Below are positions 10,020-18,451 of a stretch of DNA of 64,000 bases, piece after piece. This DNA comes from Clostridium sp. Marseille-P299 (GTDB lineage: Bacteria; Bacillota; Clostridia; Lachnospirales; Lachnospiraceae): contig NZ_FJVE01000005.1 of NCBI RefSeq assembly GCF_900078195.1, positions 391,001-455,000 on the forward strand, in the 5' to 3' direction. Every line of letters starts with the position of its first letter. Within the stretch, counting starts at the first letter, position 1. Under the pieces are notes generated by a model that made no database searches, had not been told where the DNA came from, and saw only the letters and a program-made list of their open reading frames with translations. Made by a program: the position numbers and the translations under genes.

Positions 10020-10460
10020 TTAAGCATTTAAAATCATGAAGGAAATAAGCATACCGTAAAGAGCAACACCTTCTGCTAAGGCAACGAAGATAAGTGCTTT
10101 ACCCATAATGCTTGAATCCTCACTAAGTGCTCCAAGTGCTGCAGATGCTGCACTAGCTACGGCAATACCAGCACCGATTGTTGACATACCTGTTGAAAGA
10201 GCTGCTGCAATATACTTTAAGCCTTCACCAGTAGAGAAAATAGAAGCTGCTGCTGTTGTTGCTTCTGCTGCAGATGCTGTTACAGAGCCACTAAATAATA
10301 ATATCGTACCAACTACTAAAGTTCCAAAGAAAGCAAATACGTTACATGCCATAACTGCTTTAAATGTTTTCTTTCTCTTCTTTTCTGTAATAAAATAATA
10401 TCCAAATGGTAAAATAATACTAGAAACTAAAATTAATGATAAGATAAGTTTTGCATCCAT
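10020..10460 (-). CDS. atpK: V-type ATPase membrane rotor subunit K
   Basis: 146 residues, four predicted membrane helices (about 3-23, 36-58, 81-110, 119-144). The last two form the c-like hairpin, with an Ala/Gly-rich helix (STGMSTIGAGIAVASAAS) and the ion-carrying Glu130 in ALAEGVALYG. The first hairpin lacks a Glu and has diverged. I do not see a clear glutamine-based sodium ligand set in the penultimate helix, so whether the coupling ion is H+ or Na+ is open. A ring of these subunits rotates against subunit I. Confidence 0.92.
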   Translation of the reverse strand: MDAKLILSLILVSSIILPFGYYFITEKKRKKTFKAVMACNVFAFFGTLVVGTILLFSGSVTASAAEATTAAASIFSTGEGLKYIAAALSTGMSTIGAGIAVASAASAALGALSEDSSIMGKALIFVALAEGVALYGMLISFMILNA

Positions 10461-10474
10461 GTCAAAAAACTCCT

Positions 10475-10534
10475 TTATAATTATTTTTTATTTAATAATT
10501 TAAATTATAATTATTTTTTCTTTAATGATTTAAA
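10475..10534. repeat. 30-base tandem duplication at the 3' end of atpI
   Basis: Two copies (10475-10504 and 10505-10534) differ at 2 of 30 positions. The second copy covers the last codons and the stop of the subunit I gene; the first is non-coding and fills the gap before atpK. It looks like a replication-slippage duplication of the gene's end. Confidence 0.85.
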
Positions 10535-12406
10535 TTCTTTACCTGTACCTGAATAAAAACGGCTAAACATTTCATAGTATTCCAAACGTAATACTTGAAT
10601 ACCTACGATTAAACCTTCAAGGCCAGCTACAAATATGTTACCAAGTGCAATAATCAATAAATTTGGATGAAGTGTTTCTGCTTTACCAAGCATTAAAACT
10701 ACTGACATCATACCCGCATGGCTTAATGCAAATGCACCAACACGGACGAAAGATATTGTATTTGTAACATAACTTAAAAGTACTTCAAATAATTCAAAGA
10801 ATGCTTCTAAGAAGAACATTCCCTTACTACCTTGTATTAAATCTCTTTTTTTCTCAATCCATCTTGATAATGGCTCTCTTAAGAAAATAAGGATGAGTGG
10901 TAATATAATTGTAAAAAACATTACAATAAATCCTGGTGCTGTATGACCAGTAGCAAGTAATAATACAATTACAATCACTGAAGCATAGAAAACCAATCCT
11001 GCTACTCCGTTTGTATCAAATAAATACTTTTCAATATTCTTTTGACGAATACCATTGATAATATTCATTATCATAGCAATCATATTAAGGGCTACACCAA
11101 AACCAATTGCTGCAATTAAAACAGTCATTGTATCATGCATTGGATTTGTCCAAAGCGGCGTTAATACGTCTTCATAGCCAAATATACTACCATATAAAAA
11201 GCCGAATATCGTTGAAAAGATACCTGCACAAGATATAATTGCAGCAAGATTTAATTTCTTAAGTTTATAAAGAACAAATCCGCCAACAACTAGACAAAGT
11301 CCCTGACCAACGTCACCGTACATCATACCAAACATAAAAGAATAGGTAAGCGCTACAAAGATTGTTGGATCAATTTCTTTATAGGCTGGTAACCCATACA
11401 TTTTTATGAACGTTTCAAAGGGTTTAAAAATTTTAGGATTCTTAAGCTTCGTGGGGGGGGTCGAGGTCGTACTACTTATATTATCGTCAACAAGACAATT
11501 AACCTCTTCATCCCCTTCTATGTCGGCTAGGAAGTTCTTAGTATCTTTTTCTGACATCCAACCACAAAGAATATAATATACTTCCTCTTCCTTTCTAGTA
11601 CAAGCCGCTAACTTACGAATCTGGCTATTGTTGCAATAACTAGATAGTCGATCATATGCAGCAATGAAGTCACCTGCATGCTTTTTAAGGACTTCTTTCA
11701 TTACGTCATTTAACTTTGCTTGATTTTTTGCAATTTCTTTCTTTTGGCCTGCAAGCATAGCACATACATCACTTGGTGTACCTTCATATTGCTCTTCAAA
11801 GTCAACATCCTCAAAATGTAAGGATGAAAGAATTGCATCTACCTTATTTGCATGCATTTGAGGCACGAAATAAACACCCCAAACATAATTTTTATCTGAC
11901 TTACATTCATAAAAAATTATGTTTAATGCTTCGTAAATATATTTTACAAACTTCTCATAATAATCAATGGCAATGCGACCAAATTGATATTTGATAAATT
12001 TAAATTCGGACAACTTCTTTAAGTCAAATTCTAAGGACTTAAAAGGTTCCATTTGCTTTTCTTTTTCAATGATTGCTTGTTTTTGATCTAAAAGTTCTTG
12101 CTTTTGTTCCTTTAACTCACCAAGCAAAAGATGCATGTTCGTTAAAAAATCCTCAGCTTCTTTATACGTCATTTGTTTTCCTGAGGAAGCCGTATCTATT
12201 TTTAATTGCTTAATAATTTCCTCAGATTTTGATACCGTTTCCTTATAAGAATTGGTGTCAACATATGGCGTTAGATTATGCAACCCATTTAGATCGGATA
12301 ATGCATTTTCTACATGCAGTTGGTATTTTTTTAAATAGACATCAATGACACGATTAATGTCTTCTTTTGGACCAGTAATTCGCATAAATTTCATTTTTTC
12401 AATCAC
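10511..12406 (-). CDS. atpI: V-type ATPase subunit I (a-like)
   Basis: 631 residues. The cytoplasmic N-terminal half (about 1-320) has long coiled coils (about 75-115) that anchor the peripheral stalks. The C-terminal half (about 340-610) has seven or so membrane helices forming the ion half-channels next to the K ring. Landmarks are PPTKLKNPKIFKPFE at the domain junction, FGMMYGDVGQG, and the helix with the essential Arg in NTISFVRVGAFALSHAGM. A C8 run on the coding strand (11453-11460) encodes part of the junction and is in frame here. The start is supported by GGAGGTG. Confidence 0.95.
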   Translation of the reverse strand: MIEKMKFMRITGPKEDINRVIDVYLKKYQLHVENALSDLNGLHNLTPYVDTNSYKETVSKSEEIIKQLKIDTASSGKQMTYKEAEDFLTNMHLLLGELKEQKQELLDQKQAIIEKEKQMEPFKSLEFDLKKLSEFKFIKYQFGRIAIDYYEKFVKYIYEALNIIFYECKSDKNYVWGVYFVPQMHANKVDAILSSLHFEDVDFEEQYEGTPSDVCAMLAGQKKEIAKNQAKLNDVMKEVLKKHAGDFIAAYDRLSSYCNNSQIRKLAACTRKEEEVYYILCGWMSEKDTKNFLADIEGDEEVNCLVDDNISSTTSTPPTKLKNPKIFKPFETFIKMYGLPAYKEIDPTIFVALTYSFMFGMMYGDVGQGLCLVVGGFVLYKLKKLNLAAIISCAGIFSTIFGFLYGSIFGYEDVLTPLWTNPMHDTMTVLIAAIGFGVALNMIAMIMNIINGIRQKNIEKYLFDTNGVAGLVFYASVIVIVLLLATGHTAPGFIVMFFTIILPLILIFLREPLSRWIEKKRDLIQGSKGMFFLEAFFELFEVLLSYVTNTISFVRVGAFALSHAGMMSVVLMLGKAETLHPNLLIIALGNIFVAGLEGLIVGIQVLRLEYYEMFSRFYSGTGKEFKSLKKK

Positions 12407-12427
12407 TGCACCACACCTCCTAACAAT

Positions 12428-13462
12428 TTATTTCAAATACTGCATTATGGCATCAGGTTCTACACCATACCGTACGCATTCTAGCACCGTTGTTAATTGA
12501 TCAACTTCTCGTTCCTTTTTATATAAATAGAAATGAATTGGTGCCATACTAACAGGATTTTTTAAGCTATTCTTTTCATACACACTATAAACTCTCTCAT
12601 AGTAAGAACGCTCCACATCCTCTTTTGTTGGATTATCATTATCAATACGATACTTCGTTCCTTGCAAGATCCTAATAAATTCATCCATTGAAATTGCTTG
12701 GATCATAGCAGTTAACTGCTCCTTTTTCAAATGATATGAAATAGGTATTACAATTGATAAAATATCCGCAATTTCTACGTTATAGTACTTTTTACAACGA
12801 TACACAGACATAATATTCTGCAAGTCAATAATAGTACCAATCGTATCTGTATAATCCTTTAATTCTTCACCTTTTAAGTATCGCCCTTTTAACTTCCATA
12901 TCTTTTTATAATAATAAATATTTAGCTCCATTTGATAGTCATATAATGTTACATTTTTTGTGTTGGACAATCGACTAAACAATGGATAATATTCAGTACC
13001 ACGCAAATAATTCGTAAATTCATCAATTGTTGTGGCATTTTGTAATCCCTCTAAATTTAAACTTGTATTTTTAGAAAATACTTTCTCAAAAGCACTTACA
13101 TCTACCGTTGTTCCGGGATGTAATACATGCTTTAAGCATTCTTGTAATGCATGGACTTCATATCGGAAAAAGCTAAGCTTAAGGACGTTTCGTTGATTCT
13201 TATTAGCAAAATGAAAAATTTTCGCATAACTCTCATATACTGTTTTACTTAATATACTCTCTATTAATCCACGATGCGTATTCATTTCATTTACATTTGA
13301 AAAATACGGCTCATACGCTCGATGGTTTTTAAAAAACAAAACAAAATCACTTGCTGTTTTTACATTAGAAAGCATAGTATAGTCATCAGTATGGATGAGA
13401 CTTTTCTCCATAGCCTTTACTTTCGTAGTTATTGCGCTATAGGATAATAACTTTCCTGCCAT
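12428..13462 (-). CDS. atpC: V-type ATPase subunit C (d-like)
   Basis: 344 residues, the normal size for this all-helical funnel-shaped subunit that links the D/F shaft to the K ring. The pattern (e.g. LSYSAITTKVKAMEKSLI at the start and LLLKFFRYEVHALQE-like helices internally) and length fit NtpC/AtpC. Sequence conservation in this family is weak, so the operon position (between H/G and I) carries weight. It is only 4 bases downstream of the first gene and 21 upstream of atpI. Confidence 0.85.
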   Translation of the reverse strand: MAGKLLSYSAITTKVKAMEKSLIHTDDYTMLSNVKTASDFVLFFKNHRAYEPYFSNVNEMNTHRGLIESILSKTVYESYAKIFHFANKNQRNVLKLSFFRYEVHALQECLKHVLHPGTTVDVSAFEKVFSKNTSLNLEGLQNATTIDEFTNYLRGTEYYPLFSRLSNTKNVTLYDYQMELNIYYYKKIWKLKGRYLKGEELKDYTDTIGTIIDLQNIMSVYRCKKYYNVEIADILSIVIPISYHLKKEQLTAMIQAISMDEFIRILQGTKYRIDNDNPTKEDVERSYYERVYSVYEKNSLKNPVSMAPIHFYLYKKEREVDQLTTVLECVRYGVEPDAIMQYLK

Positions 13463-13466
13463 AAGA

Positions 13467-13778
13467 TCACTCTCCTATGATTTGATGAAATAATTGATCC
13501 ACAAACACATCATGATTTGAAGCAAACTTTTCTTTCATCTGCTTAACACTTTCCTCGTATTCTTTCATCAATGTTTGTTTGCCTTCTTCTAACTCTTTTT
13601 CATTTGCACTTTTTAAAGCATCCAACTTTTCTTTTGTTGATTGCTTTATTTTGTTGTCCAAATCTTCCATATCTTGCTTTGATTGAATTCGTAACCGCTT
13701 CTTTTCCTCTTCTGCAAGATTTAGAATTTTGGTTGCCTTCTCCTCTACTTCAGACAGTAGATTCATAACCTGTTCCAT
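13467..13778 (-). CDS. V-type ATPase peripheral-stalk subunit H/G-like
   Basis: 103 residues, almost wholly charged coiled coil (about 5-90; Lys/Glu-rich heptads). The first gene of the operon, with ribosome site TGGAGGG. In related clusters this position holds the small stalk subunit that pairs with subunit E (named H in archaeal, F or G in Enterococcus nomenclature). Coiled-coil content alone is not specific, so the assignment rests largely on gene order. A sequence comparison with AtpH/NtpF would settle the name. Confidence 0.75.
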   Translation of the reverse strand: MEQVMNLLSEVEEKATKILNLAEEEKKRLRIQSKQDMEDLDNKIKQSTKEKLDALKSANEKELEEGKQTLMKEYEESVKQMKEKFASNHDVFVDQLFHQIIGE

Positions 13779-13987
13779 ACGATACCCTCCAATCTACTTT
13801 AGGTAAGCTGTATCTATAATACTCCTTTCTTTCAAAAAAGCTAGCATAAAATTTATCGAAGTTTCACACCTTTATTTGTTCAAATTTATAAGTTCTGCAC
13901 AAACAATTCTGGGGCAACTTTCTTTATTTTATAATTTATTGGAATATCTGGGATTTACAGCCAAACCCAAAACCTGTTTCACTCTTC

Positions 13988-14016
13988 TTGACATGAATAT
14001 GCCCATATGATATGCT
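13988..14016 (+). promoter_or_regulatory. Strong promoter of the selenium cluster
   Basis: TTGACA (13988-13993), a 17-base spacer and TATGCT (14011-14016). The expected start is about 14023, so the transcript begins about 20 bases before the leader hairpin and about 105 before the selD ATG. It lies in the 349-base gap between the divergent V-ATPase operon and selD; the V-ATPase promoter must also lie in this gap, but I could not pin it down. Confidence 0.8.
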
Positions 14017-14044
14017 TTTTCCAAGATAAAGTCAAATTTATAGG

Positions 14045-14108
14045 GGGTTGTTGCGAAATAGTTGCTTGATTTAAGGCTTATTTACTATTTTGAAACAACC
14101 CATTTTTT
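14045..14108 (+). terminator. Terminator-like hairpin in the selD leader (attenuator candidate)
   Basis: GGGTTGTTGCGAAATAG (14045-14061) pairs with CTATTTTGAAACAACCC (14085-14101): 15 Watson-Crick pairs of 17, one G-U and one mismatch, with a 23-base loop, followed at once by ATTTTTTC. It has the form of a rho-independent terminator but lies downstream of the promoter and upstream of the selD start. No plus-strand gene for 10 kb upstream needs a terminator here. Confidence 0.7.
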
Positions 14109-14127
14109 CAAAGAAAAGAGGTTATCT

Positions 14128-15150
14128 ATGGAAAAGCAAATTTTATTTTGTAACAATGGTGGTTGCACCGCCAAATTAGGACCAGCTGTTTTAAGTAAGA
14201 TTCTCGATAAAATACCGAAAACTTATGATGAGAATTTACTTGTTGGATATGATAGCAATGATGATGCCTCTATCTATAAACTAACAGATGAGTTAGCAAT
14301 CGTTCAAACACTCGATTTTTTCCCTCCAATGGTTGAAGATCCCTATACTTTCGGGCAAATCGCGGCAGCCAATGCATTAAGTGATATTTATGCCATGGGT
14401 GGTGAAGTAAAAACTGCCCTTAATATAGTATGTTATCCAGAAACACTTGATCTTAATATACTTGGACAAATTTTAACTGGTGGTGCAGACAAAGTTGCAG
14501 AAGCAAATGGTGTTTTATCTGGTGGACATTCCATTGCAGATAATAGTGTGAAATATGGTTTGTCTGTTACTGGAATTCTTCATCCCGATAAAATTTTAAA
14601 AAATAATTCACCGCAAATAGGGGATGCTCTTATCCTTACTAAACCCTTAGGTGTTGGATTAATTACTACTGCTAATCGTGTTGGTGAAGCATCAAAAAGC
14701 GCAATGGATAAAGCAATCCACTCAATGACAACATTAAATAAATATGCTGCTGAAATTATGAGAGAATTTGAAGTCCATGCATGCACCGATATTACTGGTT
14801 TTGGATTTCTTGGACATTTGCATGAAATGTTAAATAAAACGTTTTCTGCGACAATTTATTCTAATAGTTTACCAATTATTGAAGAATCTATTTCATATGC
14901 AGAAGATTTTTTAATTTCTGCTGCAGGTCAGCGAAATCGTAATTTCTTAAGTCCATATGTGAATTTTAGTATTAATAATTTTGGCATTGAAGAAGTCTTA
15001 TTTGATGCCCAAACCTCAGGCGGATTATTATTTAGCGTAAAAAAAGAAGATGCCCAGTCTGCACTTAAAGCTTTACAAAAATTAGACATGCCTTGTGGTA
15101 TCGTTGGTGAAATTACAGAAAAGAAAGAAATTGAAATAGAAGTTATTTAA
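14128..15150 (+). CDS. selD: Selenide, water dikinase (selenophosphate synthase)
   Basis: Makes selenophosphate from selenide and ATP, the activated selenium donor for all known selenium traits. I chose the ATG at 14128 (GAGG ribosome site, 340 residues); an in-frame longer reading from 14062 would start inside the leader hairpin. The active site [11 protein letters not shown] has Cys13 where many clostridial enzymes carry selenocysteine, and Lys16; an AIRS/PurM-type fold follows ([41 protein letters not shown]). First gene of the selenium cluster. No selA, selB or selC is in the window. Confidence 0.95.
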   Translation: MEKQILFCNNGGCTAKLGPAVLSKILDKIPKTYDENLLVGYDSNDDASIYKLTDELAIVQTLDFFPPMVEDPYTFGQIAAANALSDIYAMGGEVKTALNIVCYPETLDLNILGQILTGGADKVAEANGVLSGGHSIADNSVKYGLSVTGILHPDKILKNNSPQIGDALILTKPLGVGLITTANRVGEASKSAMDKAIHSMTTLNKYAAEIMREFEVHACTDITGFGFLGHLHEMLNKTFSATIYSNSLPIIEESISYAEDFLISAAGQRNRNFLSPYVNFSINNFGIEEVLFDAQTSGGLLFSVKKEDAQSALKALQKLDMPCGIVGEITEKKEIEIEVI

Positions 15151-15232
15151 TAAAAAAGCTAATACGTTGGAAATTAATTGGTTGGATTATTTATGATATA
15201 GCAATTTCTTACGATTCGCTTTAAAATTATAT

Positions 15233-15316
15233 AGATAGTAATTTTATAGTAAGCTTATATAATAGTAATGTTATAGTAGGTTGATATAGATAGTAATTTT
15301 ATAGTAAGTTGATATT
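15233..15316. repeat. Three degenerate copies of a 27-28 base AT-rich repeat
   Basis: Units beginning TAGTAATTTTATAGTAAG recur at 15236, 15263 and 15291, with a weaker fourth after 15316. They lie in the 251-base gap between selD and yedF. Function unknown; they may be slippage products. Confidence 0.65.
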
Positions 15317-15401
15317 AATTTTATATAGAAGTAATTAATTATTTTTATGCAAAGTTTTATGCTGATACATACTTGGCAAAGACTTGATGAATGGAGGAAA
15401 A

Positions 15402-16019
15402 ATGAAAACACTCGTAGATGCACGTGGTAAATTATGCCCAGAACCAGTCATTATGACAAAAAATGCAGTTAAAAATAGCAATAGCAATGATGTAATAGAA
15501 GTTTTAGTTGATAATATGCTGGTGGTTCAAAATATTACAAAATACGTTGAAAAAAACAACTTTCAAATGTCCTACGAAGAAACACCAGAGCATACCTTTA
15601 AGATTCATATCTCCCTATCTTCAACCTCTGACCCAGCTCAACTAGTACAAACAGAGAATGAAATAGAAGATGCAGTTATTAAAAAAGGAACTATTGTTGT
15701 TATAAATTCAAATGTGCTTGGAAGAGGCGATGATGCACTTGGTACTGTTTTAATGAAAAATTACATCTATGCCTTAACAAAAGCAGATTCCTATCCTGAA
15801 ACAATTCTTTTTTACAATGGAGGAGTGCATTTAACAACGAAGGACTCCGATAGTTTAAATGATTTGATTGATTTAGCAACTGCAGGAGTTGAAATTCTTA
15901 GTTGTGGTGCATGCTTAAATCACTATCAATTATCAGACTCTTTACAAGTTGGTGGAGTGACCAATATGTACGAGATTGTTGAAAAAATGATGAACGCAAC
16001 CACAGTAATTACTCCATAA
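15402..16019 (+). CDS. yedF: Selenium metabolism protein YedF
   Basis: 205 residues, using the ATG at 15402 with ribosome site GGAGG 4-5 bases upstream (an ATG 18 bases earlier lacks one). The N-terminal TusA/SirA-like domain (1-75) has the sulfur/selenium-carrier motif LCPEPVIMTKNA with Cys12. The C-terminal DsrE-like domain (about 95-200) has VVINSNVLGRGDD and CGACLNHYQL with two more Cys. This two-domain form is the selenium-associated YedF, thought to carry or deliver a reactive selenium species. Neighbours: selD before, yqeB after. Confidence 0.92.
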   Translation: MKTLVDARGKLCPEPVIMTKNAVKNSNSNDVIEVLVDNMLVVQNITKYVEKNNFQMSYEETPEHTFKIHISLSSTSDPAQLVQTENEIEDAVIKKGTIVVINSNVLGRGDDALGTVLMKNYIYALTKADSYPETILFYNGGVHLTTKDSDSLNDLIDLATAGVEILSCGACLNHYQLSDSLQVGGVTNMYEIVEKMMNATTVITP

Positions 16020-16020
16020 A

Positions 16021-16083
16021 GGAGTTCCTATGGTTATAAAAGAAGTTCCTATGTTTACAAAAGGATTTCCTATGTTTACAAAA
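16021..16083 (+). repeat. Three tandem copies of a 21-base repeat
   Basis: Units at 16021-16041, 16042-16062 and 16063-16083 with the core TTCCTATG(G/T)TTA(T/C)AAAA, then a decayed fourth (GCATTTCATC). Each unit carries a GGAG- or GAAG-like start followed by CTATG, so it resembles serial ribosome-site/ATG cassettes, but no long frame follows. The first copy begins at the first base after the yedF stop. Confidence 0.8.
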
Positions 16084-16173
16084 GCATTTCATCTATAAAC
16101 AAACATTCAACTAAATAGCACATTGTGCATTCACTTAAGAATAAAACTACCTATTGGTAGCATGGAGGATCGA

Positions 16174-16980
16174 ATGGATATCATTAAAAATAATATAATT
16201 ATTGTTCGTGGTGGTGGTGATATTGCAACTGGTACTATCCATCGTTTACATAATTGTGGATTTTCTGTTTTAGTACTAGAAACCAAGAAACCATCTTCCA
16301 TCCGTAGAAAAGTTTCTTTTTCAGAAGCTATTTACGACGGTGAAATTACAATTGAACAAGTTCGCGCAAAATATGTTAAGACTATAGACGAAGCAATGAC
16401 TTGCTTTAAAGAAAACGTTATACCCGTTATGATCGATGAAGCAGCCGATATTGTAGCACAGGTAAAACCCAAAGTTTTAGTAGATGCAATATTAGCGAAA
16501 AGAAATGTTGGAACCAATCGTGACATGGCAAATATCACAATTGGTCTTGGACCTGGCTTTACCGCTGGTAAAGACGTAGATGCTGTAATTGAAACTATGA
16601 GAGGGCATAACCTTGGACGAATAATATATGAAGGCTCTGCCATGGAGAATACTGGGGTGCCTGGAAATATCGGTGGCTTTACAAAAGAGCGAGTTATTTA
16701 CTCTCCTGCTGCTGGAACAATAAAAAACATACATCACATTGGTGATTTAGTAGAACAGGGAGAAGTCCTTACACATATCGAAGACACTCCAGTTCTTGCA
16801 AGCATTTCTGGTGTTCTTAGAGGACTTATTCGTGATGGATACACCGTAACGAAAGGCTTTAAAATTGCAGACATTGATCCAAGATATTCAGAAAAGGACA
16901 ACTGTTTTACCATTTCTGATAAGGCTAGATGCATTGCAGGCAGTGTATTAGAAGCTATATTCTATTTAAGCAAAAAATAA
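16174..16980 (+). CDS. yqeB: YqeB-family selenium-dependent molybdenum hydroxylase maturation protein
   Basis: Start at 16174 chosen for its GGAGG site 5 bases away; 269 residues. It has a Rossmann-like N-terminus NNIIIVRGGGDIATGTIHRL, then the central VLVDAILAKRNVGTNRDMANITIGLGPGFTAGKDVDAVIETMRG region (residue blocks separated here only for reading), and a biotinyl/lipoyl-like beta region near 180-230 (YSPAAGTIKNIHHIGDLVEQGE). It matches the EF2563/YqeB family found with SelD in genomes that load selenium into molybdenum hydroxylases. The exact step is not known. No hydroxylase is encoded in the window. Confidence 0.9.
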   Translation: MDIIKNNIIIVRGGGDIATGTIHRLHNCGFSVLVLETKKPSSIRRKVSFSEAIYDGEITIEQVRAKYVKTIDEAMTCFKENVIPVMIDEAADIVAQVKPKVLVDAILAKRNVGTNRDMANITIGLGPGFTAGKDVDAVIETMRGHNLGRIIYEGSAMENTGVPGNIGGFTKERVIYSPAAGTIKNIHHIGDLVEQGEVLTHIEDTPVLASISGVLRGLIRDGYTVTKGFKIADIDPRYSEKDNCFTISDKARCIAGSVLEAIFYLSKK

Positions 16981-17032
16981 TTTGTTCTCATTTACTTATT
17001 CATAACCATAGTAATAATAAGAGGTAATGTTT

Positions 17033-18172
17033 ATGATTTACTTTGATAATGCTGCTACCAGTCTTTTAAAACCAGACTGCGTAGCAGACGCTGTTTATAA
17101 AGCAATAAAAGAACTAGGAAATAGTAACCGGGGCGTGCATGAATCTACTCTGAATGCATCCCGGTTATTGTTTCATGCTAGAACTTTAATATCAGATTTT
17201 TTTGATGGAGATGGACCAGAGCAGACCATCTTTACTTCTAATATTACAGAAAGCCTAAATACCGTAATTCAGGGGCTATTCAAAAAAGGAGACCATGTTA
17301 TAACCACTGCACTTGAACATAATTCTGTGCTCCGCCCCCTTTATTTTATGGAACAACAAGGCGTAGAACTTTCTATATTAGAATGTAATGAATATGGGGT
17401 TCCTCATTACGATGCACTTAAGAATCTCATTCAATCCAATACAAAAGCAATTATTTGTAATCATGCATCCAACTTAACAGGTAATGTAATTGATTTAGAA
17501 AGAATAACTACTCTATGCAAAAAGCATGGTATATTATGCATTCTCGATACCGCCCAAACAGCAGGTGTTTTTCCTATTTCCATGAAGAACCAAGGAGTTG
17601 ATATTCTTTGTTTCACTGGACACAAAGGCCTATTAGGCCCACAAGGAACCGGTGGATTTTTACTAAAAAAAGGAATAAATATAACTCCCTTAAAATATGG
17701 TGGAAGCGGTGTTTCTACCTATTTAAAAGGACAACCAACGCAGTTACCAGAATCCCTAGAAGCAGGCACGATAAATACTCATGGAATTGCTGGTTTAGTG
17801 GCTGGAATTGAATATATCAATAAAATAGGCCTTAATACGATTCAAAAAAAAGAACTTTCTTTGATGTGGAAATTCTACAATGCCATTAAAGACCTTAAAA
17901 ATGTGAAAATTTACGGAGAATTTGGAACTCCAATAAGAGCAGCTATTGTATCTTTAAATATTGGGGATCTTGATTCTGGATTTATATCTGACAAATTAGC
18001 TTATGATTATAATATATGTACAAGATCTGGAGGCCACTGTGCTCCGTTGATGCATAAAGCACTTCATACCGTAGAGCAAGGTGCCGTTCGTTTTAGCTTT
18101 TCTCACCTTAATACCGAAGATGAAATTAACATTGCAATACGTGCAATAGAGGAATTATCCAATATAGAATAG
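17033..18172 (+). CDS. Cysteine desulfurase family protein (SclA/Csd type, selenium-linked)
   Basis: Start at 17033 gives the family-typical MIYFDNAATS and the better-spaced AGAGGT site (a codon two upstream is less likely); 379 residues. A PLP enzyme of aminotransferase class V: Lys198 in FTGHKGLLGPQGTGG is the PLP Schiff base, with the cofactor-binding ALEHNSVLRP and LDTAQTAGV; Cys336 in RSGGHCAPLMH is the persulfide/perselenide Cys. Proposed job in this cluster: mobilise selenium from selenocysteine, or sulfur from cysteine, for SelD or the hydroxylase cofactor. Followed by the IS insertion. Confidence 0.9.
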   Translation: MIYFDNAATSLLKPDCVADAVYKAIKELGNSNRGVHESTLNASRLLFHARTLISDFFDGDGPEQTIFTSNITESLNTVIQGLFKKGDHVITTALEHNSVLRPLYFMEQQGVELSILECNEYGVPHYDALKNLIQSNTKAIICNHASNLTGNVIDLERITTLCKKHGILCILDTAQTAGVFPISMKNQGVDILCFTGHKGLLGPQGTGGFLLKKGINITPLKYGGSGVSTYLKGQPTQLPESLEAGTINTHGIAGLVAGIEYINKIGLNTIQKKELSLMWKFYNAIKDLKNVKIYGEFGTPIRAAIVSLNIGDLDSGFISDKLAYDYNICTRSGGHCAPLMHKALHTVEQGAVRFSFSHLNTEDEINIAIRAIEELSNIE

Positions 18173-18213
18173 ATGGAGATAGATATCTAGAAATAAATTT
18201 ATATATTTTTAGG

Positions 18214-18317
18214 TATCTATCTTTATATATTAGAGATATGGAAGAGATTTATAGATATTTCAAGTTATCCATCTTTATAGATTTGAGATATATTAGGGAT
18301 TTATAGATATTTCTAGA
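18214..18317. repeat. 52-base tandem repeat downstream of the desulfurase gene
   Basis: Two copies (18214-18265, 18266-18317) share TATC(T/C)ATCTTTATA, GAGATAT and TTATAGATATTTC; a poorer third precedes them. The rest of the gap up to the IS boundary at 18452 is AT-rich, with no gene or RNA seen. Confidence 0.65.
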
Positions 18318-18451
18318 TACTTGCATTCAACTACGAATAAATATTCATAAAAAGTTTTATGATATTATAATTTAAAATTTTGGATATCGTGTATATTTAT
18401 ACAATCACTTTTCATTTATAGCATTTTTTTAATATAAAATGCCACTAAGTC

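Noticed and set aside
14062..14127. N-terminal extension of SelD
   Set aside because: The extra codons lie inside the leader hairpin, lack a ribosome site and are not part of the SelD family; the ATG at 14128 fits the family start.
14023..14127. SECIS element for selenocysteine in SelD
   Set aside because: The active-site codon is Cys (not UGA) and a bacterial SECIS would lie just after a UGA codon, so the hairpin is not one.
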